Shown here: positions 25,424 through 35,095 of the stretch, piece by piece
Position numbering within the stretch: position 1 is the stretch's first letter
Layout of the letters: the number at the start of each line of letters is the position of its first letter
Source: Casimicrobium huifangae
GTDB lineage: Bacteria; Pseudomonadota; Gammaproteobacteria; Burkholderiales; Casimicrobiaceae
DNA length: 64,000 bases
Direction of reading: 5' to 3'
Assembly: GCF_009746125.1 (NCBI RefSeq)
Contig: NZ_CP041352.1
Span: forward strand, 1,968,436-2,032,435
Notes under the pieces: model-generated
Databases searched by the model: none
Seen by the model: the letters and a program-made list of their open reading frames with translations, nothing else
Told to the model about the DNA's origin: nothing
Translations under genes and position numbers: made by a program

Positions 25424-26659
25424 ATGAACAAGCGAATCATTGTCGCCGCGGTCGCGTCCGCATTGATGGCCGGCGCATCGGCCGCCGCAGACGTCGAAGT
25501 GCTGCACTGGTGGACCTCGGGCGGCGAGGCGAAGTCGGTTGCCGAGCTGAAGAAGATGCTCGAAGCCAAGGGCCACAAGTGGAAGGATTTTGCGGTCGCT
25601 GGTGGCGGCGGCGATGCCGCGATGACGGCGCTCAAGGCGCGCGTAGTTTCCGGCAACCCGCCGACCGCCGCACAGATCAAGGGGCCGTCGATTCAGGAGT
25701 GGGCGCGCGAAGGCTCGCTGGGTGATATCAGCGACTCGGCCAGGGAATGGGACAAGCTGCTGCCAAAAGTCGTCGCTGATGCCATGAAGTACAAGGGCAA
25801 ATACGTCGCAGCACCGGTCAACGTGCATCGCGTGAACTGGCTCTGGATCAATCAGGACGCGCTCAACAAGGCGGGCGGCAAGGCGCCAGCGAACTACGAC
25901 GAGTTCTTCGCCCTTGCTGACAAATTCAAGGCGCAGGGCCTGGTAGCCATCGCCCACGGCGGCCAGCCTTGGCAGGACGCGACCGTGTTTGAGTCGGTCG
26001 TGCTCGGTGTCGGTGGCGCCAAGTTCTACAACGACGCGCTGGTCAAGCTGGATGCCAAAGCCATCGACAGCCCGACCATGCTGAAGTCGTTCGACACGCT
26101 GGCGAAGATCAAGACCTACATCGACAAGGATGCCGCTGGTCGCGACTGGAACCTCGCCACGGCGATGGTGATGAACGGCAAGGGCGGCATGCAGTTCATG
26201 GGCGACTGGGCGAAGGGCGAATTCACGGCGGCCAACAAGGTCGCCGGCAAGGACTACGCCTGCGTCGCGGCACCGGGCACCGCCAACGCGTACACCTTCA
26301 ACATCGACTCGTTCGCAATGTTCAACGTGAAGGCGGCCGACGCCAAGAAGGGCCAGCTTGACCTCGCCACGGCCATCATGTCGCCGGAGTTCCAGGAAGT
26401 GTTCAACCTGAACAAGGGCTCGATCCCGGTGCGCCCCGGCGTCAACAAGGCCAAATTTGACACCTGCGCTACCAAGTCGATGGCTGACTTCGACAGCACT
26501 GCCAAGAGCGGTGGTCTGGAACCGAGCTTTGCGCACGGCATGGCCGTGCCTTCTGCTACACAGGGCGCCATCGTCGACGTGATCGCCAAATTCATGAACT
26601 CGAACATGTCGAGCAAGGATGCGGTGGCGGCGTTGCTGAAGGCGTCGAAGACCAAGTAG
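25424..26659 (+). CDS. gtsA: Glucose/mannose-type ABC transporter, periplasmic binding protein
   Basis: The 411-residue protein has a signal peptide (IIVAAVASALMAGASAAA) and the extracellular solute-binding family 1 pattern DVEVLHWWTSGGEAKSVAELKKML right after it. Further blocks (YKGKYVAAPVNVHRVNWLWIN, GLVAIAHGGQPWQDATVFES, GKGGMQFMGDWAKGEF) match the glucose/mannose-binding proteins (GtsA of Pseudomonas, GlcE-type) and differ from maltose-binding proteins. The gene leads a four-gene operon of binding protein, two permeases and ATPase, with a good ribosome-binding site and an upstream promoter-like sequence. Confidence 0.88.
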   Translation: MNKRIIVAAVASALMAGASAAADVEVLHWWTSGGEAKSVAELKKMLEAKGHKWKDFAVAGGGGDAAMTALKARVVSGNPPTAAQIKGPSIQEWAREGSLGDISDSAREWDKLLPKVVADAMKYKGKYVAAPVNVHRVNWLWINQDALNKAGGKAPANYDEFFALADKFKAQGLVAIAHGGQPWQDATVFESVVLGVGGAKFYNDALVKLDAKAIDSPTMLKSFDTLAKIKTYIDKDAAGRDWNLATAMVMNGKGGMQFMGDWAKGEFTAANKVAGKDYACVAAPGTANAYTFNIDSFAMFNVKAADAKKGQLDLATAIMSPEFQEVFNLNKGSIPVRPGVNKAKFDTCATKSMADFDSTAKSGGLEPSFAHGMAVPSATQGAIVDVIAKFMNSNMSSKDAVAALLKASKTK

Positions 26660-26724
26660 CGGACTTTACTGCAGGCGAGCGATGCCACCGTGAAAGCCGT
26701 GGTGGTATCGTTCCAACAGGCCGA

Positions 26725-27609
26725 ATGCAAATTCGCGCGTCAGCCGATCGCTGGCTCCCCAAGCTCGTGCTTTCGCCCACACTTGCGGCGAGTCTGGTGT
26801 TCGTCTACGGTTTCATACTGATTACGGTTGCGCTGTCGTTTACCGAGTCGCGCCTGCTGCCGAACTGGGAGTGGGCCGGGCTGGAGCGTTACGCCGATCT
26901 GTTCGACAACGAGCGCTTCTGGACCAGCGCAAAAAATCTGGCAATATTTGGGGGTCTGTTCATCGGCATCAGCCTGATCGTCGGGCTGCTGCTCGCTATC
27001 CTGCTTGACCAGAAGATTCGTGGCGAGGGCTTTCTGCGTGCTGTCTACCTGTATCCGATGGCGCTGTCGTTCATCGTCACTGGCACCGCGTGGAAGTGGC
27101 TGCTGAATCCCGGGCTCGGGCTTGAGCGTATCGTGCAGCAATTGGGCTGGACCAGCTTCAGTTTCGACTGGCTGGTGAATCCCGATCGCGCGATCTACAC
27201 GGTGGTCATCGCCGGCGTGTGGCAGAGCGCTGGATTCGCGATGGCATTGTTTCTTGCCGGGTTGCGCGGTGTCGACAGCGAGATCATCAAGGCCGCGCAG
27301 GTCGATGGTGCGTCGGCGCTGACAATTTACCGACGCATCATCATCCCGACGCTGCGGCCGGTCTTCTTCTCGGTCACGCTGATCCTCGCGCACATTGCCA
27401 TCAAGAGTTTCGATCTGGTGATGGCGCTCACCGGTGGCGGGCCGGGCACGGCGTCTGACGTGCCGGCCATCTTCATGTACCAGTTCTCGTTCAGCCGTGG
27501 TCAGTTGGGCGTCGGTGCCGCCAGTGCGGTCATGATGCTGATGACCATCATCGCGGTGATGGTGCCGCTGATGTACGCCGAAGCGCGTTCGGGGCAGGGC
27601 TCGCGATGA
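26725..27609 (+). CDS. gtsB: Sugar ABC transporter permease, MalF-type
   Basis: The 294-residue inner-membrane protein has six predicted helices, starting with LVLSPTLAASLVFVYGFILITVALSF. The EAA loop is EIIKAAQVDGASALTIYRRIIIPTLRP near residue 193. It pairs with the next permease, whose ATG overlaps the end of this gene by 4 nt. Length and EAA form match GtsB/GlcF-type glucose permeases. The gene starts about 65 nt after the binding-protein stop. Confidence 0.87.
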   Translation: MQIRASADRWLPKLVLSPTLAASLVFVYGFILITVALSFTESRLLPNWEWAGLERYADLFDNERFWTSAKNLAIFGGLFIGISLIVGLLLAILLDQKIRGEGFLRAVYLYPMALSFIVTGTAWKWLLNPGLGLERIVQQLGWTSFSFDWLVNPDRAIYTVVIAGVWQSAGFAMALFLAGLRGVDSEIIKAAQVDGASALTIYRRIIIPTLRPVFFSVTLILAHIAIKSFDLVMALTGGGPGTASDVPAIFMYQFSFSRGQLGVGAASAVMMLMTIIAVMVPLMYAEARSGQGSR

Positions 27610-28454
27610 ATCGTGTCGCCCGCTATGCCTTGTATGGCGTGCTCCTGCTCGTCGCCCTCTACGCACTGGCGCCGATGTGGGTGATGGTGGCGACCTCGTT
27701 GAAGTCGCTGGACGAAATCCGTGAGGGTAGTCTGATTGCGGCACCGCATGCGCCGACCATCGAGCCCTGGCTGAAGGCGTGGAGCCACGCCTGCACGGGC
27801 GTGCGTTGCGAGGGCCTGAAACCGTTCTTCCTGAACTCCCTGCTGATGACGATTCCGGCGGTGCTGATATCGACGCTGATCGGTGCGCTGAACGGCTATG
27901 CGCTCACCCACTGGCGCTTTCGCGGCTCCGACGCGTTGTTCACCCTGCTGCTGGTCGGCTGCTTCATTCCGTTTCAGGTGGTGCTGCTGCCGATGGCGCG
28001 CACGCTGGGCGCCGTCGGCCTGTCAGACTCGGTGTGGGGTTTGATCTTCGTGCATGTGATCTATGGGCTGGCCTTTACGACACTGTTCTTCCGCAACTAC
28101 TACATTGGCGTTCCCGGCGAACTGGTCAAGGCGGCCCGCGTTGATGGCGCCGGCTTCTTCACCATCTTTCGCCGCATTCTGTTGCCGATCAGCGGGCCGA
28201 TCTTCATGGTCTGCGTCATATGGCAGTTCACCCAGATTTGGAACGATTTCCTGTTCGGCGTGGTGTTCGCCGGCGCCGATTCGCAACCGGTGACCGTGGC
28301 GCTCAACAATCTGGTGCGCACGTCAACCGGTGTCAAGGAATACAACGTCGACATGGCGGCTGCGATCATTGCCGCTGCACCGACCTTGTTCGTCTACATC
28401 GTGGCGGGCAAGTATTTCGTGCGCGGGCTGACAGCCGGCGCAGTCAAAGGTTAG
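27606..28454 (+). CDS. gtsC: Sugar ABC transporter permease, MalG-type
   Basis: The 282-residue permease has six helices and the EAA loop [44 protein letters not shown] is the conserved MalG-family block. It has two cysteines in the first periplasmic region ([10 protein letters not shown]), which also appear in GtsC-like proteins. Start and stop of the two permease genes overlap as ATGA, so the heterodimer is translationally coupled. Confidence 0.87.
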   Translation: MNRVARYALYGVLLLVALYALAPMWVMVATSLKSLDEIREGSLIAAPHAPTIEPWLKAWSHACTGVRCEGLKPFFLNSLLMTIPAVLISTLIGALNGYALTHWRFRGSDALFTLLLVGCFIPFQVVLLPMARTLGAVGLSDSVWGLIFVHVIYGLAFTTLFFRNYYIGVPGELVKAARVDGAGFFTIFRRILLPISGPIFMVCVIWQFTQIWNDFLFGVVFAGADSQPVTVALNNLVRTSTGVKEYNVDMAAAIIAAAPTLFVYIVAGKYFVRGLTAGAVKG

Positions 28455-28462
28455 GGAAGCGC

Positions 28463-29590
28463 ATGGCCAGTCTCGTTGTCAGGAACATTCGCAAAACCTT
28501 CCCCAATGGCGTCGAGGTGCTGAAGGGCATCAACCTCGATATTGCCGATGGCGAATTCCTGATTCTGGTCGGTGGTTCTGGCTGTGGCAAAAGCACATTG
28601 CTCAACATGATCGCCGGGCTGGAGACAGTCACCGAGGGCGAAATCGCCATCGGTGGCAAACGCGTCAATGACCTGCCGCCGAAGGATCGCGACATCGCGA
28701 TGGTGTTCCAGAGCTACGCGCTTTATCCGTCGATGAGTGTGCGCGAGAACATTGCATTTGGGCTGTCGCTGCGCAAGGTGCCCAAGGCCGAGCAGGACGC
28801 GACGATTGCCCGCGTTGCGAAACTTCTGCAGATCGAAGCGCTGCTTGATCGCCGTCCGGCGCAACTGTCTGGAGGCCAGCGCCAGCGCGTAGCGATGGGA
28901 AGGGCGCTGGCGCGCGAGCCGCAGATATTCCTGTTCGACGAGCCGCTGTCTAACCTTGACGCCAAGCTCCGCGTCGAGATGCGCAGCGAGATCAAGCTGC
29001 TGCACAAGCGGCTGGGCATCACCACGGTCTACGTCACGCACGACCAGATTGAGGCGATGACGCTGGGCGACAAGATCGCGGTGATGAAGGATGGTGTGGT
29101 GCAGCAGTTCGGCCCCCCAGACGACATCTACAACCGGCCGGTGAACACCTTCGTCGCCGGGTTCATGGGCTCGCCGCCGATGAATCTGATCCCCGCTACC
29201 GTCGTGGTGGAAGCCGGCGTCGCCGTCGCCCGCGTAGAGGAGCATGGCAAGCAGGCGGCGTTCACGCTGTCGCTGCGCCATATTGCCGTCAGCGATTTGC
29301 CGCCTTCCGCTGCGCCCATCGAGGTACTGCTGGGCGTGCGACCCGAGCACATGACTGATGCGCTGCGTGCCGATACGTCGCATGAGCGCATCACTGTGCA
29401 CGTCGATATCACCGAACTGACTGGCGCCGATACGCTGGCCTTTGTGACGCTCGGCGGCGAGCGCTGCGTGTGCCGGCTGCATCCATCGGCACCGATCCAC
29501 GATCATCTGATCGAACTGGCCGTCGACACGCGTTCGGTGGCCTTGTTTGATCGTGCTACTGGCAGAGCTATCGCGTTTTCGTCTCGTTAG
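28463..29590 (+). CDS. gtsD: Sugar ABC transporter ATP-binding protein (UgpC/MsmX/MalK family)
   Basis: The 375-residue ATPase has Walker [10 protein letters not shown], signature [15 protein letters not shown] and Walker [17 protein letters not shown]. The C-terminal TOBE/OB region is about residues 240-375, with [16 protein letters not shown] and LLGVRPEHM, which mark the MalK/UgpC group. The ATG at 28463 is preceded by AGGGAAG and lies 8 nt after gtsC. In this family one ATPase can serve several sugar importers. A longer open frame upstream only overlaps gtsC. Confidence 0.9.
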   Translation: MASLVVRNIRKTFPNGVEVLKGINLDIADGEFLILVGGSGCGKSTLLNMIAGLETVTEGEIAIGGKRVNDLPPKDRDIAMVFQSYALYPSMSVRENIAFGLSLRKVPKAEQDATIARVAKLLQIEALLDRRPAQLSGGQRQRVAMGRALAREPQIFLFDEPLSNLDAKLRVEMRSEIKLLHKRLGITTVYVTHDQIEAMTLGDKIAVMKDGVVQQFGPPDDIYNRPVNTFVAGFMGSPPMNLIPATVVVEAGVAVARVEEHGKQAAFTLSLRHIAVSDLPPSAAPIEVLLGVRPEHMTDALRADTSHERITVHVDITELTGADTLAFVTLGGERCVCRLHPSAPIHDHLIELAVDTRSVALFDRATGRAIAFSSR

Positions 29591-29725
29591 CAGATCGCCA
29601 CTTGCGCGCCACCGCTGGCGTCCTGCTTGCATTGCTGATGACGATGTCATAGACTGCGTCGGTTGCAGTCGAGCGGAACAGTGCCCGCTGCATTTCACCG
29701 GGGGATTTGTCTACATGGAAGCACT

Positions 29726-31672
29726 ATGCAGCAAAGCGGTGAAAAAAGTCCCCAGCAAAGGCTATTGCTGAGGCGCTGGCCGGCCGATTACCGGTCCCTG
29801 CTAATCGGTTCTATCGTCGTCCTGATCTGGCTGCTGGCTTCGCTCAGTGCTCCGGCGGCGACACTGACCCTGACCGCCACTGCCGGACCGATCAGCAATG
29901 GTCGGGCAACGGTGACCGCCAGTTACACCAGCAGCGGGCACGACAACGATACCGTCCGGCTCTACGTCAATGGCAAACGCTGGGGCGCGAGCGCCGGTGC
30001 CAGCGGCATGTGGGACGTGCCTGACCTTGCTGTTGGCACCTACAAGTTCATCGCGCGAACCAACGGCAGCAATGCGCAGTGGTCGAATGAGGTGATACTC
30101 ACTTTCGGCACCGTCACCCCACCGGCAGCCAGCGATCCCAAACGGGTCGATGCCGCAAGGTTCCTCACCCAGGCGAGCTTCGGTGCCCGTACAACGGCTG
30201 ATATCGACGACGTAGTCAATCGCACGCCAGCGGCGTGGCTCGACAGCCAGTTCACTGCGCCGTGGGGCACTCACGCCAGTTATCTCGCAGCCATTCGGGC
30301 GACTGGTGGCCGGGTGGAGGAGCAGCACATCTACGAGGCGATCTGGCAGAACCTGATCTTTGGTGACGCCCGCCTGCGCGCCCGCGTCGCACTCGCCCTG
30401 TCCGAGATCATGGTGGTATCGAACATCGCCCCTGATCAGGACACCGACGCACTCGCCTTCTGGATGGACACTCTCTACAAGAACGCGTTTGGCAACTATC
30501 GCACGCTGCTGCGCGATGTGACCCTGCAGCCAGCGATGGGCTATTACCTCAACATGCTCGGCAACGACAAGGAAGACCCGGCGACCGGGCGCATGCCGAA
30601 CGAGAACTACGCACGCGAAGTGCTGCAACTGTTCTCGATCGGACTGGTGCAGTTGAACGACGATGGCACCCCCAAGCGTGATACTGCCGGGCAAACGATC
30701 CCGACCTACGACCAGACCGTGGTGCAGGGCTTTGCCAAAGTGTTTACTGGCTGGAGCTTTGGCGGCAACGACACGTCCTTCTCGGCAGGTTTCAATCCGC
30801 CGAAAGAAAACTGGACACTGGAGATGGCCAATTGGCCGAGCCATCACTCCACCGGTCCCAAGCAGTTATTGAACGGCGTGGCGATTCCCGCCGGACAAAC
30901 CGCGCAGAAGGATCTCGATGACGCGCTCGACAACATCGCCAACCATCCCAACGTCGGGCCGTTCATGGCCAAGCGGCTGATCCAGTTCCTGGTGACCAGC
31001 AATCCGTCGCCGGCCTATATGACGCGCGTTGTGGCGGTGTGGAACAACAATGGCGCCGGCGTTCGTGGCGACTTGGAAGCGGTGGTGCGCGCCATTTTGC
31101 TGGACGATGAGGCGCGAAGTCCGTCTGCTGCCAGTGTGAGCTACGGCAAACTGCGCGAACCAATGGTGCGCTTCGTGCACTTTGTCAATGCGATGGGCGG
31201 CAAGTCGAAGAATGGCCGCAATTCGGTGTGGTGGCTCGATTCGCCCGATGACTACCTGGGGCAGTCGCCGTTGCTGTCGGTGTCGGTGTTCAACTTCTTT
31301 TCGCCGTTTTACACGCGACCCGGTGCCATCGCGCAGGCCGGGCTGGTCGCACCCGAGTTCCAGAATGCGTCCGACACCCAGGTGGTGGGCAGCACCAATT
31401 TTTTCTCGCGGATGATCAGCGACGGGGGGATTGGTTTTGACGACGCGAACCGCGTCGATTTCGACACGACACCTTGGCTGGCTGCTGCCTCGTCAACTGG
31501 CGGCCTGCTGGACCGCATGAATTGGCTGCTGTTCTCGGGGAGCATGTCGAACAGTACGCGAACCGTGCTTGAGAAGGCGATCAACGCGGTGCCGGCAAAC
31601 CGGCCGTCGGACCGTTTGTTGGTGGCGCTGAATATCGCGGTCATCGCACCTGAGTTTGTTATTCAGCGATAG
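29726..31672 (+). CDS. DUF1800-family secreted protein with N-terminal Ig-like domain
   Basis: The 648-residue protein begins with a cytoplasmic Arg-rich head and one membrane segment/signal (SLLIGSIVVLIWLLASLSAPAA). An Ig-like domain of about 85 residues (TLTLTATAGPISNGRATVTA) is next, then the DUF1800 region from DAARFLTQASFGARTTADID to APEFVIQR. Typical DUF1800 landmarks are NENYAREVLQLFSIG, VFTGWSF and LREPMVRFVHFVNA. No biochemical role is established. It is paired with a DUF1501 gene 9 nt downstream, the usual arrangement for the two families. ATG at 29726 is chosen because GGAAG lies 4 nt before it. Confidence 0.88.
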   Translation: MQQSGEKSPQQRLLLRRWPADYRSLLIGSIVVLIWLLASLSAPAATLTLTATAGPISNGRATVTASYTSSGHDNDTVRLYVNGKRWGASAGASGMWDVPDLAVGTYKFIARTNGSNAQWSNEVILTFGTVTPPAASDPKRVDAARFLTQASFGARTTADIDDVVNRTPAAWLDSQFTAPWGTHASYLAAIRATGGRVEEQHIYEAIWQNLIFGDARLRARVALALSEIMVVSNIAPDQDTDALAFWMDTLYKNAFGNYRTLLRDVTLQPAMGYYLNMLGNDKEDPATGRMPNENYAREVLQLFSIGLVQLNDDGTPKRDTAGQTIPTYDQTVVQGFAKVFTGWSFGGNDTSFSAGFNPPKENWTLEMANWPSHHSTGPKQLLNGVAIPAGQTAQKDLDDALDNIANHPNVGPFMAKRLIQFLVTSNPSPAYMTRVVAVWNNNGAGVRGDLEAVVRAILLDDEARSPSAASVSYGKLREPMVRFVHFVNAMGGKSKNGRNSVWWLDSPDDYLGQSPLLSVSVFNFFSPFYTRPGAIAQAGLVAPEFQNASDTQVVGSTNFFSRMISDGGIGFDDANRVDFDTTPWLAAASSTGGLLDRMNWLLFSGSMSNSTRTVLEKAINAVPANRPSDRLLVALNIAVIAPEFVIQR

Positions 31673-31681
31673 GAGCGCAGC

Positions 31682-33067
31682 ATGAGCAAATACTTCTCTC
31701 CTGATGCAACACAACTGCTGCAATCCCGCCGTCGCGTGCTGAGGCTTGGGGCGGTGGCGCCGCTCGCCCTCGGCGGTGGACTGATGGCCGGGCTGACCCG
31801 TGCCGCTTTCGCGCAAAGCGCTGCCACTGACTACCGGGCGCTGGTGGGTGTTTTTCTGTTTGGCGGCAATGACGGCAACAATCTCCTGATCCCGCTGGAT
31901 GCAGCGGGCTTTGGCGACTATCAGCGTGGGCGCGGTCGTCTGGCGCTGGATCGCGGCTCTCTGACTGCCATCAATCCAACCAACACCGGCGGACGCCAGT
32001 TTGCGCTGCATCCGTCGATGGGGGCACTGTCGGCGCTGTTTGAAAGCGGTCAATGCGCCGCTGTTGCCAACGTGGGGCCATTGTTGCAGCCATTGACGCG
32101 TACGCAATGGCAGAACAACACGGCGCAGACGCCACCCAATCTTTTCTCGCATAGCGACCAGCAGTCGCAATGGCAGACCGGGACGGCTGACAGTTCGATC
32201 AAGCTGGGGTGGGGTGGTCGGGTAGCCGACCAGATCGCGTCAATGAACGGCGTGCAGAACGTGGCCACGGCCATTGCGGTCAACGGTCGCAGCAGTTTTC
32301 AGCAGGGCGCCACCGTGACGCCGTTTCAAGTGTCATCCTCCGGCAGTTTTGGCTTCGACGCCTATGAGGCCGGGGCCACCGATCCGCTGGCGGTCGGTTT
32401 CGGTGAGATGATCAACGTGGCGCGCGGGCACTTGTTCGAGGCGGCATGGAACGAAACGATCAAGCGTGGCATCACTACCCAGCAGGTCTTCCAGCAGGCG
32501 CTGAACAGCGGGCCAGCACTGACAACTGTGTTTCCCGGTACCGGTCTGGGTGATCAATTGCGCACGGTAGCACGGCTGATACAGGCGCGCGCCAGCTTTG
32601 GCGTGAAGCGGCAGGTGTTCTTCTGCTCAATCGGCGGTTTTGATACGCACGGCATCGACCAGTTGGCGGACCAGGCGGAGCTGCTTGGCATTGTCAGCGA
32701 TGCAATAGCGGCTTTCTACCGCGCCACGGTCGAGCTGGGCGTTGCCAGCCAGGTCACCTCGTTCACCATGAGCGACTTCGGCCGCGATTTCCCGGCCAAT
32801 GGCAGTGGCGGGTCGGACCACGGCTGGGGCAGTCACCATGTGGTGGTTGGGGGCGGCGTGGCAGGGCGCAAGCTGTATGGCACCTTCCCGACGCTGCGTG
32901 TGGATGGCCCCGATGACACCAGCGGCGGTCGCTGGATCCCGACCACATCAACCGAGCAGTACGCCGCAGCACTCGGTGGTAACTTCTTTGGGTTGACGGC
33001 GGCGCAGCTTGCCGACGTATTTCCAAGGCTCAACCGTTTCCCTGCGGGGCCACTGCCGATGTTCTGA
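31682..33067 (+). CDS. DUF1501-family Tat-exported protein
   Basis: The 461-residue protein has a twin-arginine signal (QSRRRVLRLGAVAPLAL followed by AAFAQ) and then DUF1501, a branch of the alkaline-phosphatase/sulfatase superfamily. Visible blocks are LVGVFLFGGNDGNNLLIPLD, QVFFCSIGGFDTHG, TMSDFGRDF and SDHGWGSHHVVVGGGVAG, with Asp and His residues that can act as metal ligands. The function of the family is unknown. It is 9 nt after the DUF1800 gene and likely in one operon with it. The Tat signal suggests that it folds with a metal cofactor in the cytoplasm. Confidence 0.88.
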   Translation: MSKYFSPDATQLLQSRRRVLRLGAVAPLALGGGLMAGLTRAAFAQSAATDYRALVGVFLFGGNDGNNLLIPLDAAGFGDYQRGRGRLALDRGSLTAINPTNTGGRQFALHPSMGALSALFESGQCAAVANVGPLLQPLTRTQWQNNTAQTPPNLFSHSDQQSQWQTGTADSSIKLGWGGRVADQIASMNGVQNVATAIAVNGRSSFQQGATVTPFQVSSSGSFGFDAYEAGATDPLAVGFGEMINVARGHLFEAAWNETIKRGITTQQVFQQALNSGPALTTVFPGTGLGDQLRTVARLIQARASFGVKRQVFFCSIGGFDTHGIDQLADQAELLGIVSDAIAAFYRATVELGVASQVTSFTMSDFGRDFPANGSGGSDHGWGSHHVVVGGGVAGRKLYGTFPTLRVDGPDDTSGGRWIPTTSTEQYAAALGGNFFGLTAAQLADVFPRLNRFPAGPLPMF

Positions 33068-33114
33068 GGACTGCAGCCTGCGGGCAGGCACGACGGAGTC
33101 GCTAGCATGACAAC

Positions 33115-34029
33115 ATGCAATCGGCTCCAGCAACAATTTCAACGGCAGGCGCTCGCGTCGCCATCCCGGCTTTCATCTTCGTCTGGGCAACTGGCTACGT
33201 CGTCGCCAAGCTGGCCGCGAAAGACGCCGAAGCGCTGTCGTTCCTGATCGTCCGTTACCTGGGTGTGATGATCATGATGGCGTTGCTGGCGGTGCTTGCC
33301 GGTGCCAGGTGGCCCAACAAGCGCGACGCGCTGCATATCGCGGTGGCGGGCGTGATGATTCAGGCGATTTATCTCGGCGGCGTCTGGGTATCCATCCGCA
33401 TGGGCCTGTCGGCGGGCGTTGCCGCGCTCATTGTCAACTTGCAGCCGGTATTGACCATTTGTCTCGCGCACTGGACGGGAGAGCGAGTCAACGCGCGACA
33501 GATCGCCGGTGTTGCCGTGGGTTTTGTGGGCGTGATGATTGTGCTGTACGCCAAACTGGCGGGCGTTTCCGCGCAGTCGCTGGGTTGGCCAACGCTGATC
33601 TGCTTTGTAGCGCTGCTGGGGACGACCTTTGGCGTGCTCTACCAGAAGCGCTTCGTGCCGCACTTCGACTTGCGTGCCGGGCAGGCGATTCAGTTCGCCG
33701 CAGCGACGGCTGCAACGCTGCCTTTCGCCTGGGCATTCGAGAGTTTCTCGATCCGCTGGACCACCGAAGTCATCATTGCGATGGCGTGGAGCATTCTGGT
33801 GCTTTCCGGCGTTGGCATCACGCTGATGTTTTATCTGCTGCGTACGGGTTCGGTGACGCGGCTGACCAGCACCATGTACGTGGTGCCGGGGTTGACCGCG
33901 ATCCTGGCGTGGCTGATGTTTGACGAGAAACTGGGCGGCAACGTGATCGTCGGCATGGCGGTCACGTTGCTGGGTATTTATCTCGTTGTGGCGCCGTCAC
34001 GTCGGCGCCCCGAAACCGCTTCTAGTTGA
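33115..34029 (+). CDS. EamA/DMT-family transporter
   Basis: The 304-residue inner-membrane protein has about ten helices in two EamA repeats (about residues 14-140 and 160-290). FIFVWATGYVVAKLAAKDAE at the start and YVVPGLTAILAWLMFDEKLGGN near the end are typical of RhaT/YdcZ-like drug/metabolite exporters. The substrate is unknown. The 3' end overlaps the convergent minus-strand gene by 8 nt. Confidence 0.88.
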   Translation: MQSAPATISTAGARVAIPAFIFVWATGYVVAKLAAKDAEALSFLIVRYLGVMIMMALLAVLAGARWPNKRDALHIAVAGVMIQAIYLGGVWVSIRMGLSAGVAALIVNLQPVLTICLAHWTGERVNARQIAGVAVGFVGVMIVLYAKLAGVSAQSLGWPTLICFVALLGTTFGVLYQKRFVPHFDLRAGQAIQFAAATAATLPFAWAFESFSIRWTTEVIIAMAWSILVLSGVGITLMFYLLRTGSVTRLTSTMYVVPGLTAILAWLMFDEKLGGNVIVGMAVTLLGIYLVVAPSRRRPETASS

Positions 34030-34852
34030 CCTTGCAGGCGCCGCTGATGCCCGGTGTATTGGGGATTTCGGCGGTAGCGGGTGGCACCGCCTTGCCGTCG
34101 AACAGCATCGGGATCTGGTTGCCGATACCGTAAGCCTTGTCGGCGCGACGGCGTTCATTGAGCGTGCGGAAAATGTTCCATTCTTCATGCGCGCCGTTGC
34201 TGACCGTGATCGAGCCTTTCAGCCCGTAGTAGTTTCGGAACGTCTGTTTGGTGACGCGGCCACGCTCAACCTCGCGCTGCAGGTTCTTGTCGGTCTTGAT
34301 CCGTTCATCAAAATAGGCATCGACCTTCTTCATGTCGGCAACGCCGTCAAAGCCGAAGAAGGCGCCGAAGTCAGACGGGCCGACGAAGTAGACGAAATCG
34401 AAGTCCTCGCCCAGACCCTTGACGCCCTCGAGGATGCGGGTCCACATCAGCATGTAGTCGTCGTTGGTGCCGCGGGCGCCCGACGGCAGGCTGAGGTCGG
34501 ACTCCTTAGTGCCGGGGCTTAATACCCAGACCGAGTCAACACCAAAACGTGCCTCGATCCGATCCTTGGTTTTCTTTGCCACTTCGGTGTTGACATCGAA
34601 GAAGCCACCCCCCAGCGTCGATAGCGGCAGGCTCATATACGCGACCGCCTTGCCTTTGGCCCGTGCATCGGCGATCTGCTGGCGGTAGAACTTGATCTTC
34701 TCTTCGATGACTGGCTTGAAGTCGTCGTTGACGCAATAGCAGAGCTTGAGGTTCGTGCACTCAGTGCTGTTGGCTGCAAACGGCGAGGTTGAGGCGACCA
34801 GCGCGGCAGAAGCGACAAGCAGCTTGAGGGCGGTTTTCAGGCGTCCGTACAT
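34022..34852 (-). CDS. Secreted hypothetical protein, 276 residues
   Basis: A signal peptide is clear (LKLLVASAALVASTSPFAA). The mature part starts with a cysteine-rich patch, STECTNLKLCYCVNDDF, then a Lys/Asp-rich alpha/beta stretch with YFVGPSDFGAFFGFDGVADMKK and TKQTFRNYYGLKGSITVSNG, and ends with GACKVN. Four cysteines suggest disulfides. I do not recognise the family. The ATG at 34852 starts the signal peptide; 54 further codons upstream are open but give no signal. The gene converges on the EamA gene with an 8-nt overlap. Confidence 0.75.
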   Translation of the reverse strand: MYGRLKTALKLLVASAALVASTSPFAANSTECTNLKLCYCVNDDFKPVIEEKIKFYRQQIADARAKGKAVAYMSLPLSTLGGGFFDVNTEVAKKTKDRIEARFGVDSVWVLSPGTKESDLSLPSGARGTNDDYMLMWTRILEGVKGLGEDFDFVYFVGPSDFGAFFGFDGVADMKKVDAYFDERIKTDKNLQREVERGRVTKQTFRNYYGLKGSITVSNGAHEEWNIFRTLNERRRADKAYGIGNQIPMLFDGKAVPPATAEIPNTPGISGACKVN

Positions 34853-34943
34853 GACTATCTCCACAAATTGGGTACGTGTGATGCTAAGCATAAATCGCAC
34901 CGCATGCACGCATTGCGCACACGCGCCGTGTGACGCCGTGATG

Positions 34944-35093
34944 TCAGGAGCGCTTCTTGCTGCCGCCGCTGGTGCTACTTTCAGGTTTCTTCTCTTCCGG
35001 CTTGTAGTCGCCAAGCGTGCTTTTCAGCGGGCAGACAGAAAACGCCGGGCACTTTTTGCAACCGGCGACGACGGCGATCGGGCATAGTGTCAT
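34944..35093 (-). CDS. Small cysteine-motif protein, 49 residues
   Basis: This short gene starts 2 nt after the stop of the upstream esterase gene on the same strand. A strong ribosome-binding site, AGGAAGGAG, is embedded in the end of that gene. The product reads MTLCPIAVVAGCKKCPAFSV at its start, then CPLKSTLGDY, with a Lys/Glu/Ser tail (GGSKKRS). The cysteines are arranged C-x7-C-x2-C-x5-C, which could bind a metal or iron-sulfur centre. I recall similar small proteins in other betaproteobacteria but cannot name a function. Coupling to the esterase makes this a credible real gene despite its size. Confidence 0.72.
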   Translation of the reverse strand: MTLCPIAVVAGCKKCPAFSVCPLKSTLGDYKPEEKKPESSTSGGSKKRS

Positions 35094-35095
35094 GG

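Noticed and set aside
33074-33092. GCCTGC/GCAGGC hairpin after the DUF1501 gene as a terminator
   Set aside because: No T-tract follows, and the EamA gene starts 23 nt later.
33660-33670. TCGACTT in the EamA gene as a repeat core
   Set aside because: It is in frame in a transporter gene and lacks the other landmarks.
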